A stretch of DNA of 64,000 bases from Chromobacterium rhizoryzae (lineage in GTDB: Bacteria > Pseudomonadota > Gammaproteobacteria > Burkholderiales > Chromobacteriaceae): positions 4,464,001 to 4,528,000 of the forward strand of contig NZ_CP066126.1 of assembly GCF_020544465.1 (NCBI RefSeq). The letters are read 5' to 3'. The position numbers and the translations under genes are program-made. Position 1 is the stretch's first letter, and every line of letters starts with the position of its first letter. The notes below the pieces were generated by a model. It was not told the DNA's origin. It was given only the letters and a program-made list of their open reading frames with translations, and did not search any database. Of the stretch, positions 10,607 to 19,177 are shown one piece after another.

Positions 10607-12583
10607 ATGACTAAAAAACCGTATTTGCTGCCGATTCCCCTGGCGCTCGCCGTCGGCCACGCCTTTGCTCAGGAACTGCCGGAATTCCGCGGCGAGGAAG
10701 TGCTGGTCACCGCCACCAAGGCGGAACAGCCGCTGAAAATGTCGGTGGACCCGCGCGCGCCGCGCCAGCCGCTGCCCTCCGCCGACGGCGCCGGCCTGCT
10801 CAAGGGCCTGCCCGGCTTCAACGTGATCCGCAAAGGCGGCGCCTCCGGCGACCCGCTGCTGCGCGGCCTGGGCGGCTCCCGCCTGGCCATTCTCGCCGAC
10901 GGCAACTTCGTGTTCGGCGGCTGCGGCGGCCGCATGGACCCGCCCACCGCCTATCTCTATCCGGACGCCTATGACGAGGTGAACGTGGTCAAGGGCCCGC
11001 AAAGCGTCAAGCTCGGACCCGGCCTGATCAGCGGCGGCGTCAACTTCGAACGCAAGACCAAGCGCTTCGACGAGGCCGGCGTGCGCTTCAACGGCAGCCT
11101 GACCGGCGGCAACGCCGACCGCAACGACGCCTACGCCGACGCCGCCTTCGGTTCCAGCCTGGGCTATGTGCGCGCCATCGCCAGCCGCAACCATGGCGGC
11201 GATTACAAGGACGGCAAGGGCAATAAGGTCCACTCCAGCTTCGACCGCGACAGCCAGACCCTGATCGCCGGCCTGACACCGGACCAGGACACCACGCTGG
11301 AACTGGCGCTGGACCGCAGCCGCGGCCAAGCCGCCTACGCCGACCGCGGCATGGACGGCAGCAAGTTCGACCGCGACGCCTGGAGCTTCAAGGCCGAGCG
11401 CCGCAATCTCAGTGGCTGGCTGGACGCCGTGCGCCTGCAACTGGGCCATAGCGAAGTGGACCACGTGATGGACAACTACTCGCTGCGCCCGCAGACCGCG
11501 CCGGCGGACCGCGCGGCGATGAATCCCGACCGCAGCGCCGACACCGGCCGCCTGGCCGCCGACATGGCCTTCGGCGATTGGGAAGTCAGCGCCGGCTTCG
11601 ACTGGCTGCGCGACCGCCACCGCAGCCGCATGGGCAAAGGCCCCAACGTCGGCCAATACGTGGATCAGCCGCGCACGCCCAATCAGAGCTTCGACAACCG
11701 CGGCGTCTACGCCGAAGCCAGCCGCCCGCTGGGCGACGGCGGCAAGCTGATCGCCGGCCTGCGCCGCGACCAGACCCAGGCGGTGTTCGAACCCAAGGCC
11801 GCGGCCATGGGCCAGCCGGCCCAGCCGCGCCGGGAAACCCAATACCAGCTCAACGCCGGCTTCCTGCGCTATGAACACAGCGCCGGCAACTGGACCCGCT
11901 ACCTCGGCTTTGGCCAGGCGGAACGCGCGCCGGACTTCTGGGAGCGCAACAAGAACGACAGCCTGAACAGCGAAACCAACCGCCAGCTGGACGCCGGCCT
12001 GCTCTACCGCGGCGATAAGCTGCAAGGCTCCTTGTCCGCCTACGCCAGCCGCGTGCAGAACTTCATCCTGGTGGAAGGCAGCGCCGGCGCCGTCGGCAAC
12101 AAGGCCCGCAATATCGACGCGCGCCGCTACGGCTTCGAAGGCGACCTCAGCTGGCGTTTCGCGCCGGAATGGACGCTGTCCGGCAGCCTGGCCTGGGTCT
12201 GGGCCGCCAATCTCGATGAAAACCGTCCGCTGGGCCAGACTCCGCCGCTGGACGCCAAGGCGGCGCTGAAATGGGACAACGGCAAATACGCGGCCGGCCT
12301 GACCGTGCGCGGCGTGCAGCGCCAGGACCGCGTGGCCCCCGGCCAGGGCAATATCGTCGGCACCGACATCGGCGCGACCCCGGGCTTCGGCGTGGTGTCG
12401 CTGGATGGCGGCATGAAGCTGAACAAGCACGCCAAGCTCTTGTTCGGCGTCGACAACCTGTTCAACAAGGCCTACGCCGAAAGCGTCAGCAAAGGCGGCG
12501 CGATGGTGGCCGGCTACGACCGCACCCTGCAGGTCAACGAGCCGGGCCGCACAGTGTGGGGCCGCGTGCAACTTCAGTTCTGA
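10607..12583 (+). CDS. oprC: TonB-dependent outer-membrane copper receptor (OprC/NosA type)
   Basis: A 658-residue TonB-dependent receptor. Residues 1-21 are a signal peptide ending AFA, followed by a TonB-box-like EEVLVTATK. The plug domain (about 45-150) has LLKGLPGFNV and GGCGGRMDPPTAY; the beta-barrel ends in a terminal Phe (VQLQF). Cys106-x3-Met110 and His286-Val-Met288 reproduce the CxxxM and HxM copper-binding pairs described for Pseudomonas OprC. NosA of denitrifiers, which helps load copper into nitrous oxide reductase, belongs to the same family. The receptor is divergent from regBA, so redox control is plausible but not shown. It is followed directly by an inverted-repeat element. 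Confidence 0.88.
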   Translation: MTKKPYLLPIPLALAVGHAFAQELPEFRGEEVLVTATKAEQPLKMSVDPRAPRQPLPSADGAGLLKGLPGFNVIRKGGASGDPLLRGLGGSRLAILADGNFVFGGCGGRMDPPTAYLYPDAYDEVNVVKGPQSVKLGPGLISGGVNFERKTKRFDEAGVRFNGSLTGGNADRNDAYADAAFGSSLGYVRAIASRNHGGDYKDGKGNKVHSSFDRDSQTLIAGLTPDQDTTLELALDRSRGQAAYADRGMDGSKFDRDAWSFKAERRNLSGWLDAVRLQLGHSEVDHVMDNYSLRPQTAPADRAAMNPDRSADTGRLAADMAFGDWEVSAGFDWLRDRHRSRMGKGPNVGQYVDQPRTPNQSFDNRGVYAEASRPLGDGGKLIAGLRRDQTQAVFEPKAAAMGQPAQPRRETQYQLNAGFLRYEHSAGNWTRYLGFGQAERAPDFWERNKNDSLNSETNRQLDAGLLYRGDKLQGSLSAYASRVQNFILVEGSAGAVGNKARNIDARRYGFEGDLSWRFAPEWTLSGSLAWVWAANLDENRPLGQTPPLDAKAALKWDNGKYAAGLTVRGVQRQDRVAPGQGNIVGTDIGATPGFGVVSLDGGMKLNKHAKLLFGVDNLFNKAYAESVSKGGAMVAGYDRTLQVNEPGRTVWGRVQLQF

Positions 12584-12588
12584 GAACG

Positions 12589-12721
12589 TGTTTACGATCT
12601 TGCGAGCGAAGGCGGGACAAGGCGAAAACCGCTGAGAAAGCGGGGTGTACACACGGTATATGAGCATTTCGACGTTGTGCTCGCCGCGCTACGTCTCACG
12701 ACGCGCAGCAGATCGTAAACA
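12589..12721. repeat. MITE-like element copy 1, with perfect terminal inverted repeats
   Basis: The ends are TGTTTACGATCT (12589-12600) and AGATCGTAAACA (12710-12721), an exact 12-bp inverted repeat bounding 133 bp. The interior contains GAAAACCGCTGAGAAAGCGG and CTCGCCGCGCTACGTCTCAC, which recur at 13.35-13.46 kb; the ends recur near 38.0 kb and one end near 41.38 kb. It encodes nothing obvious and sits five bases after the copper receptor stop. Confidence 0.75.
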
Positions 12722-12806
12722 GGCTCTGAGCGCGCGGCCTCTCGCCGCCATGCCTCCAGTCTGCTAGGCTGGAGGCCTTTTGCCACCGCCCAAACCTCAC
12801 CGCCGG

Positions 12807-13208
12807 ATGAAAACGCCCTATCTGAAAATACTCGCCTGCGGCCTGACCCTGTTCATCCTGCTGGGTCCGCTGGTGGCCTTGCTGGCCAGCGGCGTGGTGC
12901 CGATGATGGCTTATTTGATGGGCGCGATTCCGGCGCTGGGCTTCGGCCTGCTGCTCTGCCTGCTGCGCATGCTGCTGGCCCGGCCCATCGCCTGCTGGCA
13001 GCAAGGCTGGCCGCGCTGGCTGCTGGCCCTGGTCGCCTTCCTGCCCGGCGCCTTCAGCGGCAGCGTGGTCACCTTCGTCTACGCCCGGCTGGCCGAGCCG
13101 CTGCTGTACAACGACCTGATGAACCTCTATCTGGGCGCGATGGCCGGCGGCGTCTGCAACGCGCTGTTCTGGCTGATGCGCTTCGGCGCGCCTAAACGCC
13201 CGAGCTAG
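12807..13208 (+). CDS. Small integral membrane protein of unknown function
   Basis: A 133-residue protein with four predicted transmembrane helices (about residues 7-28, 32-55, 73-92 and 105-127) and a short basic C-terminus (KRPS). The ATG at 12807 was preferred over an upstream in-frame TTG. I do not recognise a family. It lies downstream of the copper receptor but is separated from it by a repeat element, so a shared operon is doubtful. Confidence 0.65.
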   Translation: MKTPYLKILACGLTLFILLGPLVALLASGVVPMMAYLMGAIPALGFGLLLCLLRMLLARPIACWQQGWPRWLLALVAFLPGAFSGSVVTFVYARLAEPLLYNDLMNLYLGAMAGGVCNALFWLMRFGAPKRPS

Positions 13209-13210
13209 AC

Positions 13211-13236
13211 AAAAAGAAAGCCCGCCGAAACCGGCG
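13211..13236 (-). terminator. Intrinsic terminator, minus strand
   Basis: GCCCGCCG/CGGCGGGC forms a hairpin followed on the minus strand by TTTCTTTTTG. It probably ends the qseBC transcript, which stops at 13470. Confidence 0.6.
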
Positions 13237-13351
13237 GGCCGCAACCAAATGTAGAACGCTGGCTGCGTCAGGGCCAGCGTCGCCAGCATAGCCGGATTCC
13301 CCCTCTGCTCCCATGCGGCGAATTGCCGCAGTCCCAGAGCCTGCTCCAAGC

Positions 13352-13460
13352 CTCGCCTGCAAGACGAAAACGGCTGAGAAAGCGGAACGCACGAATGCCG
13401 CATGAGCGTTTCGAATGCTGCGCTCGCCGCGCCACGTCTCACGAAGCGCAGCGGACTTTG
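13352..13460. repeat. MITE-like element copy 2, degenerate ends
   Basis: The core matches copy 1 in the same orientation: GACGAAAACGGCTGAGAAAG, ATGAGCGTTTCGAA and TGCGCTCGCCGCGCCACGTC correspond to stretches of 12600-12710. The TGTTTACGATCT ends are missing or too altered to recognise. It lies just downstream of the qseC stop codon. Confidence 0.6.
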
Positions 13461-13469
13461 CACCGCTTC

Positions 13470-14822
13470 TCAGCGCCGCCGCAAGCCGGCCTCCAGCCCG
13501 CCGCCGTCTCGCTTGGCCAGAATCAGCCGCAGGCCGTGCAGCTCCGCCACCCGCTCGACGATGGACAAGCCCAGCCCGCTGCCGACCACGTCCTGGCCCG
13601 GCGGCCGGAAGAAGCGCTCGCGTATCCGTTCCAGCCATTCCGCCGCCACGCCCGGACCGCGGTCCAGCACGCTGACCGAGTCCTCGGCCAGCACCAGCCG
13701 CGCCTCGCCGCCCTCGGCGCCGTAGCGGACGGCGTTTTCCAGCAGATTGCGCAGCATCAGGCCCACCAGGGTTTCGTCTCCGTTCAAGGGCAAGACCCGT
13801 TCCGGCACGCAGCGCCATTCGGTTTCCAGCCTCACCCCCTTGAGCGCCGCCTCGGCCGCCATCTCCGCCAACACCCGCTCGGTCAAGGCCGCCCAGGCGA
13901 TGGGCTCGCCCTGGCGCGGCGCGTTCAAGGGGTCCAGGCGCGACAGGGCCAGCAACTGCTCCACCAAGCGCGTGGCGCGGTCTATGCCCAACATCAATTG
14001 CCGCATGGCGTGCCGGCGGCGGCCCTCGTCCGGCAGCAGCTCCAGCACCTCGGCCTGCACCTTCAGCGCCGCCAGCGGCGTGCGCAGCTCGTGCGCGGCG
14101 TCGGCGGTGAAGCGGCGCTCGTGTTCCAGCGTGGCCGCGATGCGGGCGAACAAGGCGTTCAGCGCGTCCACCAGCGGCAGCACCTCCCGCGGCACCTCCC
14201 GCGACACCGGCTCGCTGTCGTCCGGCGCGCGCTGGGCGATGCCGGCGGCCAGGCGCTTGAGCGGCCCCAGCTCGCGGCGCACCGCCAGCAGGATCAGCAG
14301 CAGCATCACCGGCAGGCCCACCAGCCACGGCAGCAGTTGGGCGGACACCACCTTCAACACCATCTCGTGGCGCAAGCCCTGTTTCTGTCCCACCGCCACC
14401 AGCCGCGAACCGTCCGGCGCGGCCAGATAGATCAGCCGCCAGTTGTGATCGCTGTCCTTGCCGCGGTAATCGTAGAAGCCGCGCCGCTCCGGCTCGAAGT
14501 CGAAGCGACGGCCGCGGCCGTCGCTAAGCAAGAGATTGCCGCGACGGTCCCAGACCGCCAGGCCGAAATCGTCGTTTTCCAGCTGCCCCTTGTCGGCGTG
14601 CTTGAGCAGGTGCTTGAGCTTGGGCAGCTCGATCAGCGAATTCTCGCTGACCTCCACCAGCAACAGCTGGCGGGCGAACTGCCCCATCTGAGTGTCGAAC
14701 AGCTCGTCCACCTCCTCGTGCGCCAGCCAGGCCGCGGTGGCGGAAGCCACCAGCCAGATGGCCGGCACGATCAGCAACAGCAGCAGCAATAGCCGCGCCT
14801 GCAGGCTGCGCGGCCCCCTCAT
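13470..14822 (-). CDS. qseC: Sensor histidine kinase, QseC type
   Basis: A 450-residue two-transmembrane kinase. There are helices at about residues 9-31 and 163-183 with a periplasmic sensor of roughly 130 residues between them, then a HAMP-like linker. The H-box FTADAAHELRTPLAALKVQ, N-box NLLENAVRYG, D-box DRGPGV and G-box GSGLGLSIV are all intact. The fold and gene pairing match the QseC/PmrB-like class. It overlaps qseB by four bases (ATGA), so the pair is translationally coupled. The signal is unknown; QseC of enterobacteria responds to catecholamines and autoinducer-3, and that should not be assumed here. Confidence 0.85.
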   Translation of the reverse strand: MRGPRSLQARLLLLLLLIVPAIWLVASATAAWLAHEEVDELFDTQMGQFARQLLLVEVSENSLIELPKLKHLLKHADKGQLENDDFGLAVWDRRGNLLLSDGRGRRFDFEPERRGFYDYRGKDSDHNWRLIYLAAPDGSRLVAVGQKQGLRHEMVLKVVSAQLLPWLVGLPVMLLLILLAVRRELGPLKRLAAGIAQRAPDDSEPVSREVPREVLPLVDALNALFARIAATLEHERRFTADAAHELRTPLAALKVQAEVLELLPDEGRRRHAMRQLMLGIDRATRLVEQLLALSRLDPLNAPRQGEPIAWAALTERVLAEMAAEAALKGVRLETEWRCVPERVLPLNGDETLVGLMLRNLLENAVRYGAEGGEARLVLAEDSVSVLDRGPGVAAEWLERIRERFFRPPGQDVVGSGLGLSIVERVAELHGLRLILAKRDGGGLEAGLRRR

Positions 14823-15481
14823 GCCGGATCTCCCAGGGTGTAGCCCACGCCGCGCAGGGTGCGGATGAAGGCGCTGCCCAGCTTCTTGCGCAAATGGTGC
14901 ACATGCACTTCCACCGCATTGCTTTCCAGCTCCTGGCCCCAGCCGTAGAGCTTGTCCTCGATCAGCTCGCGCGGCAGCACCCGCCCCTTGTGGCTGAGCA
15001 GCAACTCAAGCAGCGCCAGTTCGCGCGCGGTCAGCTCCAGCGGCGCGCCGTCCAGCGTGGCCGCGCGCGCCACCGGATCCAGACAGAGGCGGCCATGCCG
15101 CCATTCCGGGTGGCTCTGGCCGTGTCGACGCCTATGCAGCGCGCGCAGCCGCGCCGCCACCTCGCTCAGCGCGAACGGTTTGACCAGATAATCGTCGGCG
15201 CCGGCGTCCAGGCCGCCGACGCGGTCCGCCAGCGCGTCGCGCGCGGTCAACACCAGCACCGGCACATCCTGGCCGCCGCGCCGCCAGGCGGACAGGATGT
15301 CCATGCCGTCCATGCCCGGCAGCCCCAGGTCCAGCACCACCGCGTCGTAGGGCGCGGCGCTCAGCGCCGCCAGCCCCTGCTTGCCGTCGCGAAACCAGTC
15401 CGCGACAAAGCCCAGCTGCTCCAGGCCGATTTTCAACCCGTCGCCGATCTGAGCGTCGTCCTCCACCACCAAAACCCGCAT
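14819..15481 (-). CDS. qseB: OmpR-family response regulator, QseB type
   Basis: A 220-residue regulator. The receiver has acidic residues ED-D at 7-9, phospho-acceptor Asp51 (VVLDLGLPG) and the Lys of YLVKPF. The C-terminal winged helix ends with EVHVHHLRKKLGSAFIRTLRGVGYTL, typical of the OmpR/PhoB class. Sequence and gene order (regulator before kinase) fit QseB/PmrA. About 100 bp upstream lies a CTTAA-type direct repeat that may be its own binding site. It is divergently transcribed from an LpxH-like gene, which suggests envelope-related regulation. Confidence 0.87.
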   Translation of the reverse strand: MRVLVVEDDAQIGDGLKIGLEQLGFVADWFRDGKQGLAALSAAPYDAVVLDLGLPGMDGMDILSAWRRGGQDVPVLVLTARDALADRVGGLDAGADDYLVKPFALSEVAARLRALHRRRHGQSHPEWRHGRLCLDPVARAATLDGAPLELTARELALLELLLSHKGRVLPRELIEDKLYGWGQELESNAVEVHVHHLRKKLGSAFIRTLRGVGYTLGDPA

Positions 15482-15581
15482 ATCCGTCTCCCCGTCGCCG
15501 GGCGTTCAAGGTCTCGGCAGCCTAGCGCGCTCTCGCCGCCGTCACAAGCGCCGCCGCAAAGCCCGATTGCAACAGAGCGCG

Positions 15582-15598
15582 CTTAAGACAATCTTAAA
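15582..15598 (+). promoter_or_regulatory. PmrA/QseB-like direct repeat operator
   Basis: CTTAAG-ACAAT-CTTAAA is two hexamers with a 5-bp spacer, close to the CTTAAT-N5-CTTAAT box recognised by the PmrA/QseB group. It is in the divergent region between qseB and the LpxH-like gene, so it could control either or both. Confidence 0.5.
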
Positions 15599-15700
15599 GG
15601 CCCCGCTCAAGAAATTTCATCGCGTCGTCACCGAAATCTCACGCGACTGTCACCTGCCGCTGTCAGCATCGCCAGCAGTCCACAGGCCGACGGAGCCGCC

Positions 15701-16531
15701 ATGCAGCCAGACCCCGCCCCCGACAGCGCCCGACAACTGCGCGCGATCTGGATTTCCGACGTCCACCTCGGCACCTCCGGCTGCCGCGCCGACCACCTGT
15801 TGGACTTCCTGCGCTGCCACGAATCCGAATACCTGTACCTGGTCGGCGACATCGTCGACGGCTGGCAGCTGAAAAAATCCTGGTACTGGAAGCAGAGCCA
15901 CAACGACGTGGTGCAAAAAGTGCTGCGCAAGGCGCGCAAGGGCACCAAGGTGATCTACGTGCCCGGCAACCACGACGAGGCGGCGCGCCAGTACGCCGGG
16001 CTGGACTTCGGCGGCATCGCCATCCGTCAGGAGGCCGAGCACCGCACCGCCGACGGCAAGCGGCTGCTGATCCTGCACGGCGACGAATTCGACGGCGTGA
16101 TCCAGTACGCCAAATGGCTGGCCTATGTCGGCGACACCCTCTACACCCTGATCCTGGAACTGAACCGCGGCTTCAACTGGGCGCGGCTGAAACTGGGCCT
16201 GCCGTACTGGTCGCTGTCGCAGTACCTGAAACACAAGGTCAAAAACGCGGTCAACTTCATCAGCAATTTCGAAACCATTCTCGCCGGCGAAGCGCGCCGG
16301 CGCGGCTACGACGGCGTGATCTGCGGCCACATCCACAAGGCCGAGGTGCGCGACATCGACGGCATTCTCTACGGCAACAGCGGCGACTGGGTGGAAAGCC
16401 TGTCCGCGCTGGTGGAACACGCCGACGGCCGGCTGGAAGTGCTGTACTGGACCCAAATGGGACAGCCGGCCGCCGCCTTGCAAGCCCAAACGGCGCAAGC
16501 CGACCACAAGGAGACGACATGCGCATCCTGA
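15701..16531 (+). CDS. UDP-2,3-diacylglucosamine diphosphatase-like metallophosphoesterase
   Basis: A 276-residue calcineurin-like phosphoesterase with the full metal-binding set: SDVHLG (about 18-23), GDIVDGW, GNHDE, HGDEFD and GHIHKAE. This is the LpxH/COG2908 family, which hydrolyses UDP-2,3-diacylglucosamine to lipid X in lipid A synthesis, but the branch with long inserts often has undefined substrates, so I do not assign lpxH. Its last 13 bases overlap the downstream glycosyltransferase, implying one operon involved in envelope glycolipids. It is divergent from qseBC with a shared regulatory region. Confidence 0.75.
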   Translation: MQPDPAPDSARQLRAIWISDVHLGTSGCRADHLLDFLRCHESEYLYLVGDIVDGWQLKKSWYWKQSHNDVVQKVLRKARKGTKVIYVPGNHDEAARQYAGLDFGGIAIRQEAEHRTADGKRLLILHGDEFDGVIQYAKWLAYVGDTLYTLILELNRGFNWARLKLGLPYWSLSQYLKHKVKNAVNFISNFETILAGEARRRGYDGVICGHIHKAEVRDIDGILYGNSGDWVESLSALVEHADGRLEVLYWTQMGQPAAALQAQTAQADHKETTCAS

Positions 16532-17559
16532 TTGTCACCGACGCCTGGCTGCCCCAGGTCAACGGCGTGGTCCGTTCGCTGACCGAAACCGCGCGCGAAC
16601 TGGCCGGCTTCGGACACCAGGTGGAAATGATCACCCCGCAGGCCTTCCGCACCCTGCCCTGCCCCACCTACCCCGACATCCGCCTGTCGCTGTTTCCCTA
16701 CCGCAAAGTGGCCGACCGCATCGCCGCCTTCGCGCCGGACGCCATCCACATCGCCACCGAAGGGCCGCTGGGCCTGGCCGCGCGCCGCTATTGCCTGCGC
16801 CACGGCCTGGCTTTCTCCACCGCCTACCACACCCGCTTTCCGGAATACGTGCACGCCCGCTGCCGGCTGCCGCTGGCGCTCAGCTACGCCTGGATGCGCC
16901 GCTTCCACAACGCCGCCCATTGCGTGATGGTGCCCACCCAGTCCATCGCCGACGATTTGAGCGCCCGCGGCTTTCACAACGTCAAGCTGTGGAGCCGCGG
17001 CGTGGACACCGCGCTGTTCAGCCCCGGCCCGCGCGAGCGGCTGGACGGCACCGCGCCGCCGCGCTTCGTCTACATCGGCCGGGTGGCGGTGGAAAAGAAC
17101 ATCGAGGCCTTTCTCAAGCTGGAGTTGCCGGGCAGCAAATGGGTGGTGGGCGACGGCCCGCAGCTGGCGCGGCTGAAGCAGCACTATCAGGACGTCCACT
17201 TCGCCGGCATCTTTCCCCAGCACGAGCTGGCGCGCTTCTACCGCGCCGCCGACGTCTTCGTGTTTCCCAGCCTGACCGACACCTTCGGCCTGGTGCTGCT
17301 GGAGGCGATGGCCTGCGGCACGCCGGTGGCCGCCTACCCGGTGGCCGGGCCGCTGGACGTGGTGGGCGACAGCGGCGCCGGCGTGCTGGACGCCGACCTG
17401 CGCGCCGCCTGCCTGAAGGCGCTGGAACTGGACCGCGGCCATGTGCGCGCCGTCGCCGAACGCTACTCCTGGCAGGCCGCCAGCCGCCAGTTCGAACAAC
17501 ATCTGCGGCCCGCTCGGCTGGCGCTGGATGCGCCGCTGGCCGACCCTAAGGCCAGTTGA
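16519..17559 (+). CDS. Glycosyltransferase family 1/4 (mannosyltransferase-like)
   Basis: A 346-residue GT-B glycosyltransferase. The ATG at 16519 has AAGGAGACGAC in front and overlaps the preceding gene; the frame extends upstream but only as a shadow. The N-terminal domain starts MRILIVTDAWLPQVNGVVRSL, the acceptor-side signature of the GDP-mannose-dependent alpha-mannosyltransferase group. The C-terminal domain has the donor site FVFPSLTDTFGLVLLEAMACGTPV with the E-x7-E arrangement. It probably adds a hexose to a lipid or polysaccharide at the inner face of the membrane. Donor and acceptor are inferred only from family resemblance. Confidence 0.8.
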   Translation: MRILIVTDAWLPQVNGVVRSLTETARELAGFGHQVEMITPQAFRTLPCPTYPDIRLSLFPYRKVADRIAAFAPDAIHIATEGPLGLAARRYCLRHGLAFSTAYHTRFPEYVHARCRLPLALSYAWMRRFHNAAHCVMVPTQSIADDLSARGFHNVKLWSRGVDTALFSPGPRERLDGTAPPRFVYIGRVAVEKNIEAFLKLELPGSKWVVGDGPQLARLKQHYQDVHFAGIFPQHELARFYRAADVFVFPSLTDTFGLVLLEAMACGTPVAAYPVAGPLDVVGDSGAGVLDADLRAACLKALELDRGHVRAVAERYSWQAASRQFEQHLRPARLALDAPLADPKAS

Positions 17560-18285
17560 GACCGCCGCCCGCCGGCTTGCATTGGGAACGGCAGCGTCTA
17601 TAGTGGAATGGTCAACACGACAGGGAGGGTTCCGAATGCTTTCATGGCAGTATGCCGGCGGCCATCCAGTTTTCCACGCGTTGAGCATTGGCCAATAAAC
17701 ACGGCCAGCCAAATCGGCACAGTCCGCAACGCCAAGCCAGCCTCCAAGACGGAGCGCATGCAACACCGGCCAGGCCGGTCCGCCAAATCCAGAGTCAATA
17801 AACTTGTGATTACCGTTTGTCGATTTGCCCATTAAGAAAGAAGCGGTTGGTCTTTCTGTGATGTCCATCAAGGACACGGTGCGCGGCAAGCTGCCATGAT
17901 GGCGGCGCCGCCACGACACGGCATCGTCGTAGCGCTGTCTTGTACAGCCCGCTCTTTGGTAACGGCCTTGCGGTAAAGCGGTGGTCGTGCGGTTCTGCAA
18001 GGGTAAAGCGCATAGTCTTTCTCTGTAAGTTGTCCGAGAGGGCGTCCCGCCACGGTGACGCCCTCTTTCATTGCGTCGCGGACAAATAACGCGCAGCGAT
18101 AAACACATCAGAAAACAATCGTTCGGCGGCGACGGCAATGTCGGTTAACATGCTGTTCCAATTGAATTTAACGTCGATATCGCCGGCCTTGCCCAGTAAG
18201 AACAAGCGGCGAAGCGACAAACCGGTTAAAATCGGCCCCATACTTTTCGAGCTTCTACTTCATAAATTAGCGAGCAGCAAACCTT
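17560..18285. other. 726-bp gap without a supported protein gene
   Basis: The base composition is visibly less GC-rich than in the neighbouring genes. Short overlapping ORFs occur on both strands (for example 17810-18013, minus) but none has a recognisable family or strong ribosome site. A terminator-like hairpin lies at 18038-18068. The last 100 bp probably contains the fpr promoter. A structured RNA or a decayed insertion are both possible. Confidence 0.5.
18038..18068 (+). terminator. Terminator-like hairpin in the pre-fpr gap
   Basis: GAGGGCGTC (18038-18046) pairs perfectly with GACGCCCTC (18057-18065), followed by TTTCATT. No protein gene ends nearby, so it may close a small RNA transcribed from about 17.85 kb. 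Confidence 0.45.
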
Positions 18286-19068
18286 ATGTCCTCTCCCAAC
18301 CTGACCTCCGAAAAGGTCCTGTCCGTCCATCACTGGAACGACACCCTGTTCAGCTTCACCTGCACCCGCGACGCCGGCCTGCGCTTCATCAACGGCCAGT
18401 TCGTGATGATAGGTCTGGAAGTCAACGGCAAGCCGCTGATGCGCGCCTACTCCATCGTCAGCTCCAACTACGAAGAACACATGGAGTTCTACAGCATCAA
18501 GGTGCAGGACGGTCCGCTGACCTCCCGCCTGCAGCACCTGAAGGTGGGCGACACCGTGATGATCAGCAAGAAGCCCACCGGCACCCTGGTGCAGGACAAT
18601 CTGCTGCCCGGCAAAAACCTCTACCTGCTGTCCACCGGCACCGGCCTCGCCCCCTTCATGTCCATCATCAAAGACCCGGACGTGTACGAGCGCTACGACA
18701 AAGTGATCCTGACCCACGGCGTGCGCTGGGTCAGCGAGCTGGGCTACCACGACTACATCACCAAAGAACTGCCGGAAAACGAATTCTTCGGCGAGATGGT
18801 GCGCGAGAAACTGATCTACTACCCGACCGTGACCCGCGAACCCTTCCGCAATCAGGGCCGGCTGACCGACCTGATCACCAGCGGCAAGCTGTGCGCCGAC
18901 ATCGGCCTGCCGCAAATGAACCCGGAACACGACCGCGCGCTGATCTGCGGCAGCCCGTCCATGCTGCACGATCTGTGCGAGATCCTGAACGGCATGGGCT
19001 TCAAGGAATCCCCGCGCATGGGCGAACCGGCCGACTACGCGATCGAACGCGCCTTCGTCGAAAAATAA
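18286..19068 (+). CDS. fpr: Ferredoxin/flavodoxin-NADP+ reductase
   Basis: A 260-residue single-chain flavoprotein of normal length for bacterial FNR/FPR. The FAD domain has RAYSIVSS (the RxYS isoalloxazine contact) and the NADP domain has LLSTGTGLAPFMSII and LICGSPSM; the C-terminus AFVEK is typical of subclass I FPRs that stack the last residues on FAD. It moves electrons between NADPH and ferredoxin or flavodoxin, important for oxidative-stress responses and iron-sulfur metabolism. It is monocistronic, ending at a strong terminator. Confidence 0.93.
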   Translation: MSSPNLTSEKVLSVHHWNDTLFSFTCTRDAGLRFINGQFVMIGLEVNGKPLMRAYSIVSSNYEEHMEFYSIKVQDGPLTSRLQHLKVGDTVMISKKPTGTLVQDNLLPGKNLYLLSTGTGLAPFMSIIKDPDVYERYDKVILTHGVRWVSELGYHDYITKELPENEFFGEMVREKLIYYPTVTREPFRNQGRLTDLITSGKLCADIGLPQMNPEHDRALICGSPSMLHDLCEILNGMGFKESPRMGEPADYAIERAFVEK

Positions 19069-19091
19069 GCCGATCCGCCTCCCGCGGCAGC

Positions 19092-19123
19092 AAAAACGCC
19101 ATCCTTCGCGGATGGCGTTTTTC
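19092..19123 (+). terminator. Rho-independent terminator of fpr
   Basis: AACGCCATCC/GGATGGCGTT stem with TTCGC loop, then TTTTT. It lies 24 bp after the fpr stop codon. Confidence 0.85.
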
Positions 19124-19177
19124 ATCTCCCGGCGGCGCGGCGCGCGCTGACGCGCGCCCGCCGGACACAGGCCGCGC

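Noticed and set aside
10487..12667. Long minus-strand frame continuing upstream of regB (1152 residues in all)
   Set aside because: It is antisense to the clear TonB receptor gene; its composition is typical of GC-rich shadow frames and no domain is recognisable before MIAGFPVSS.
17810..18013. 67-residue minus-strand ORF in the pre-fpr gap
   Set aside because: No family, competing frames are open over the same bases, and the ribosome site is poor.
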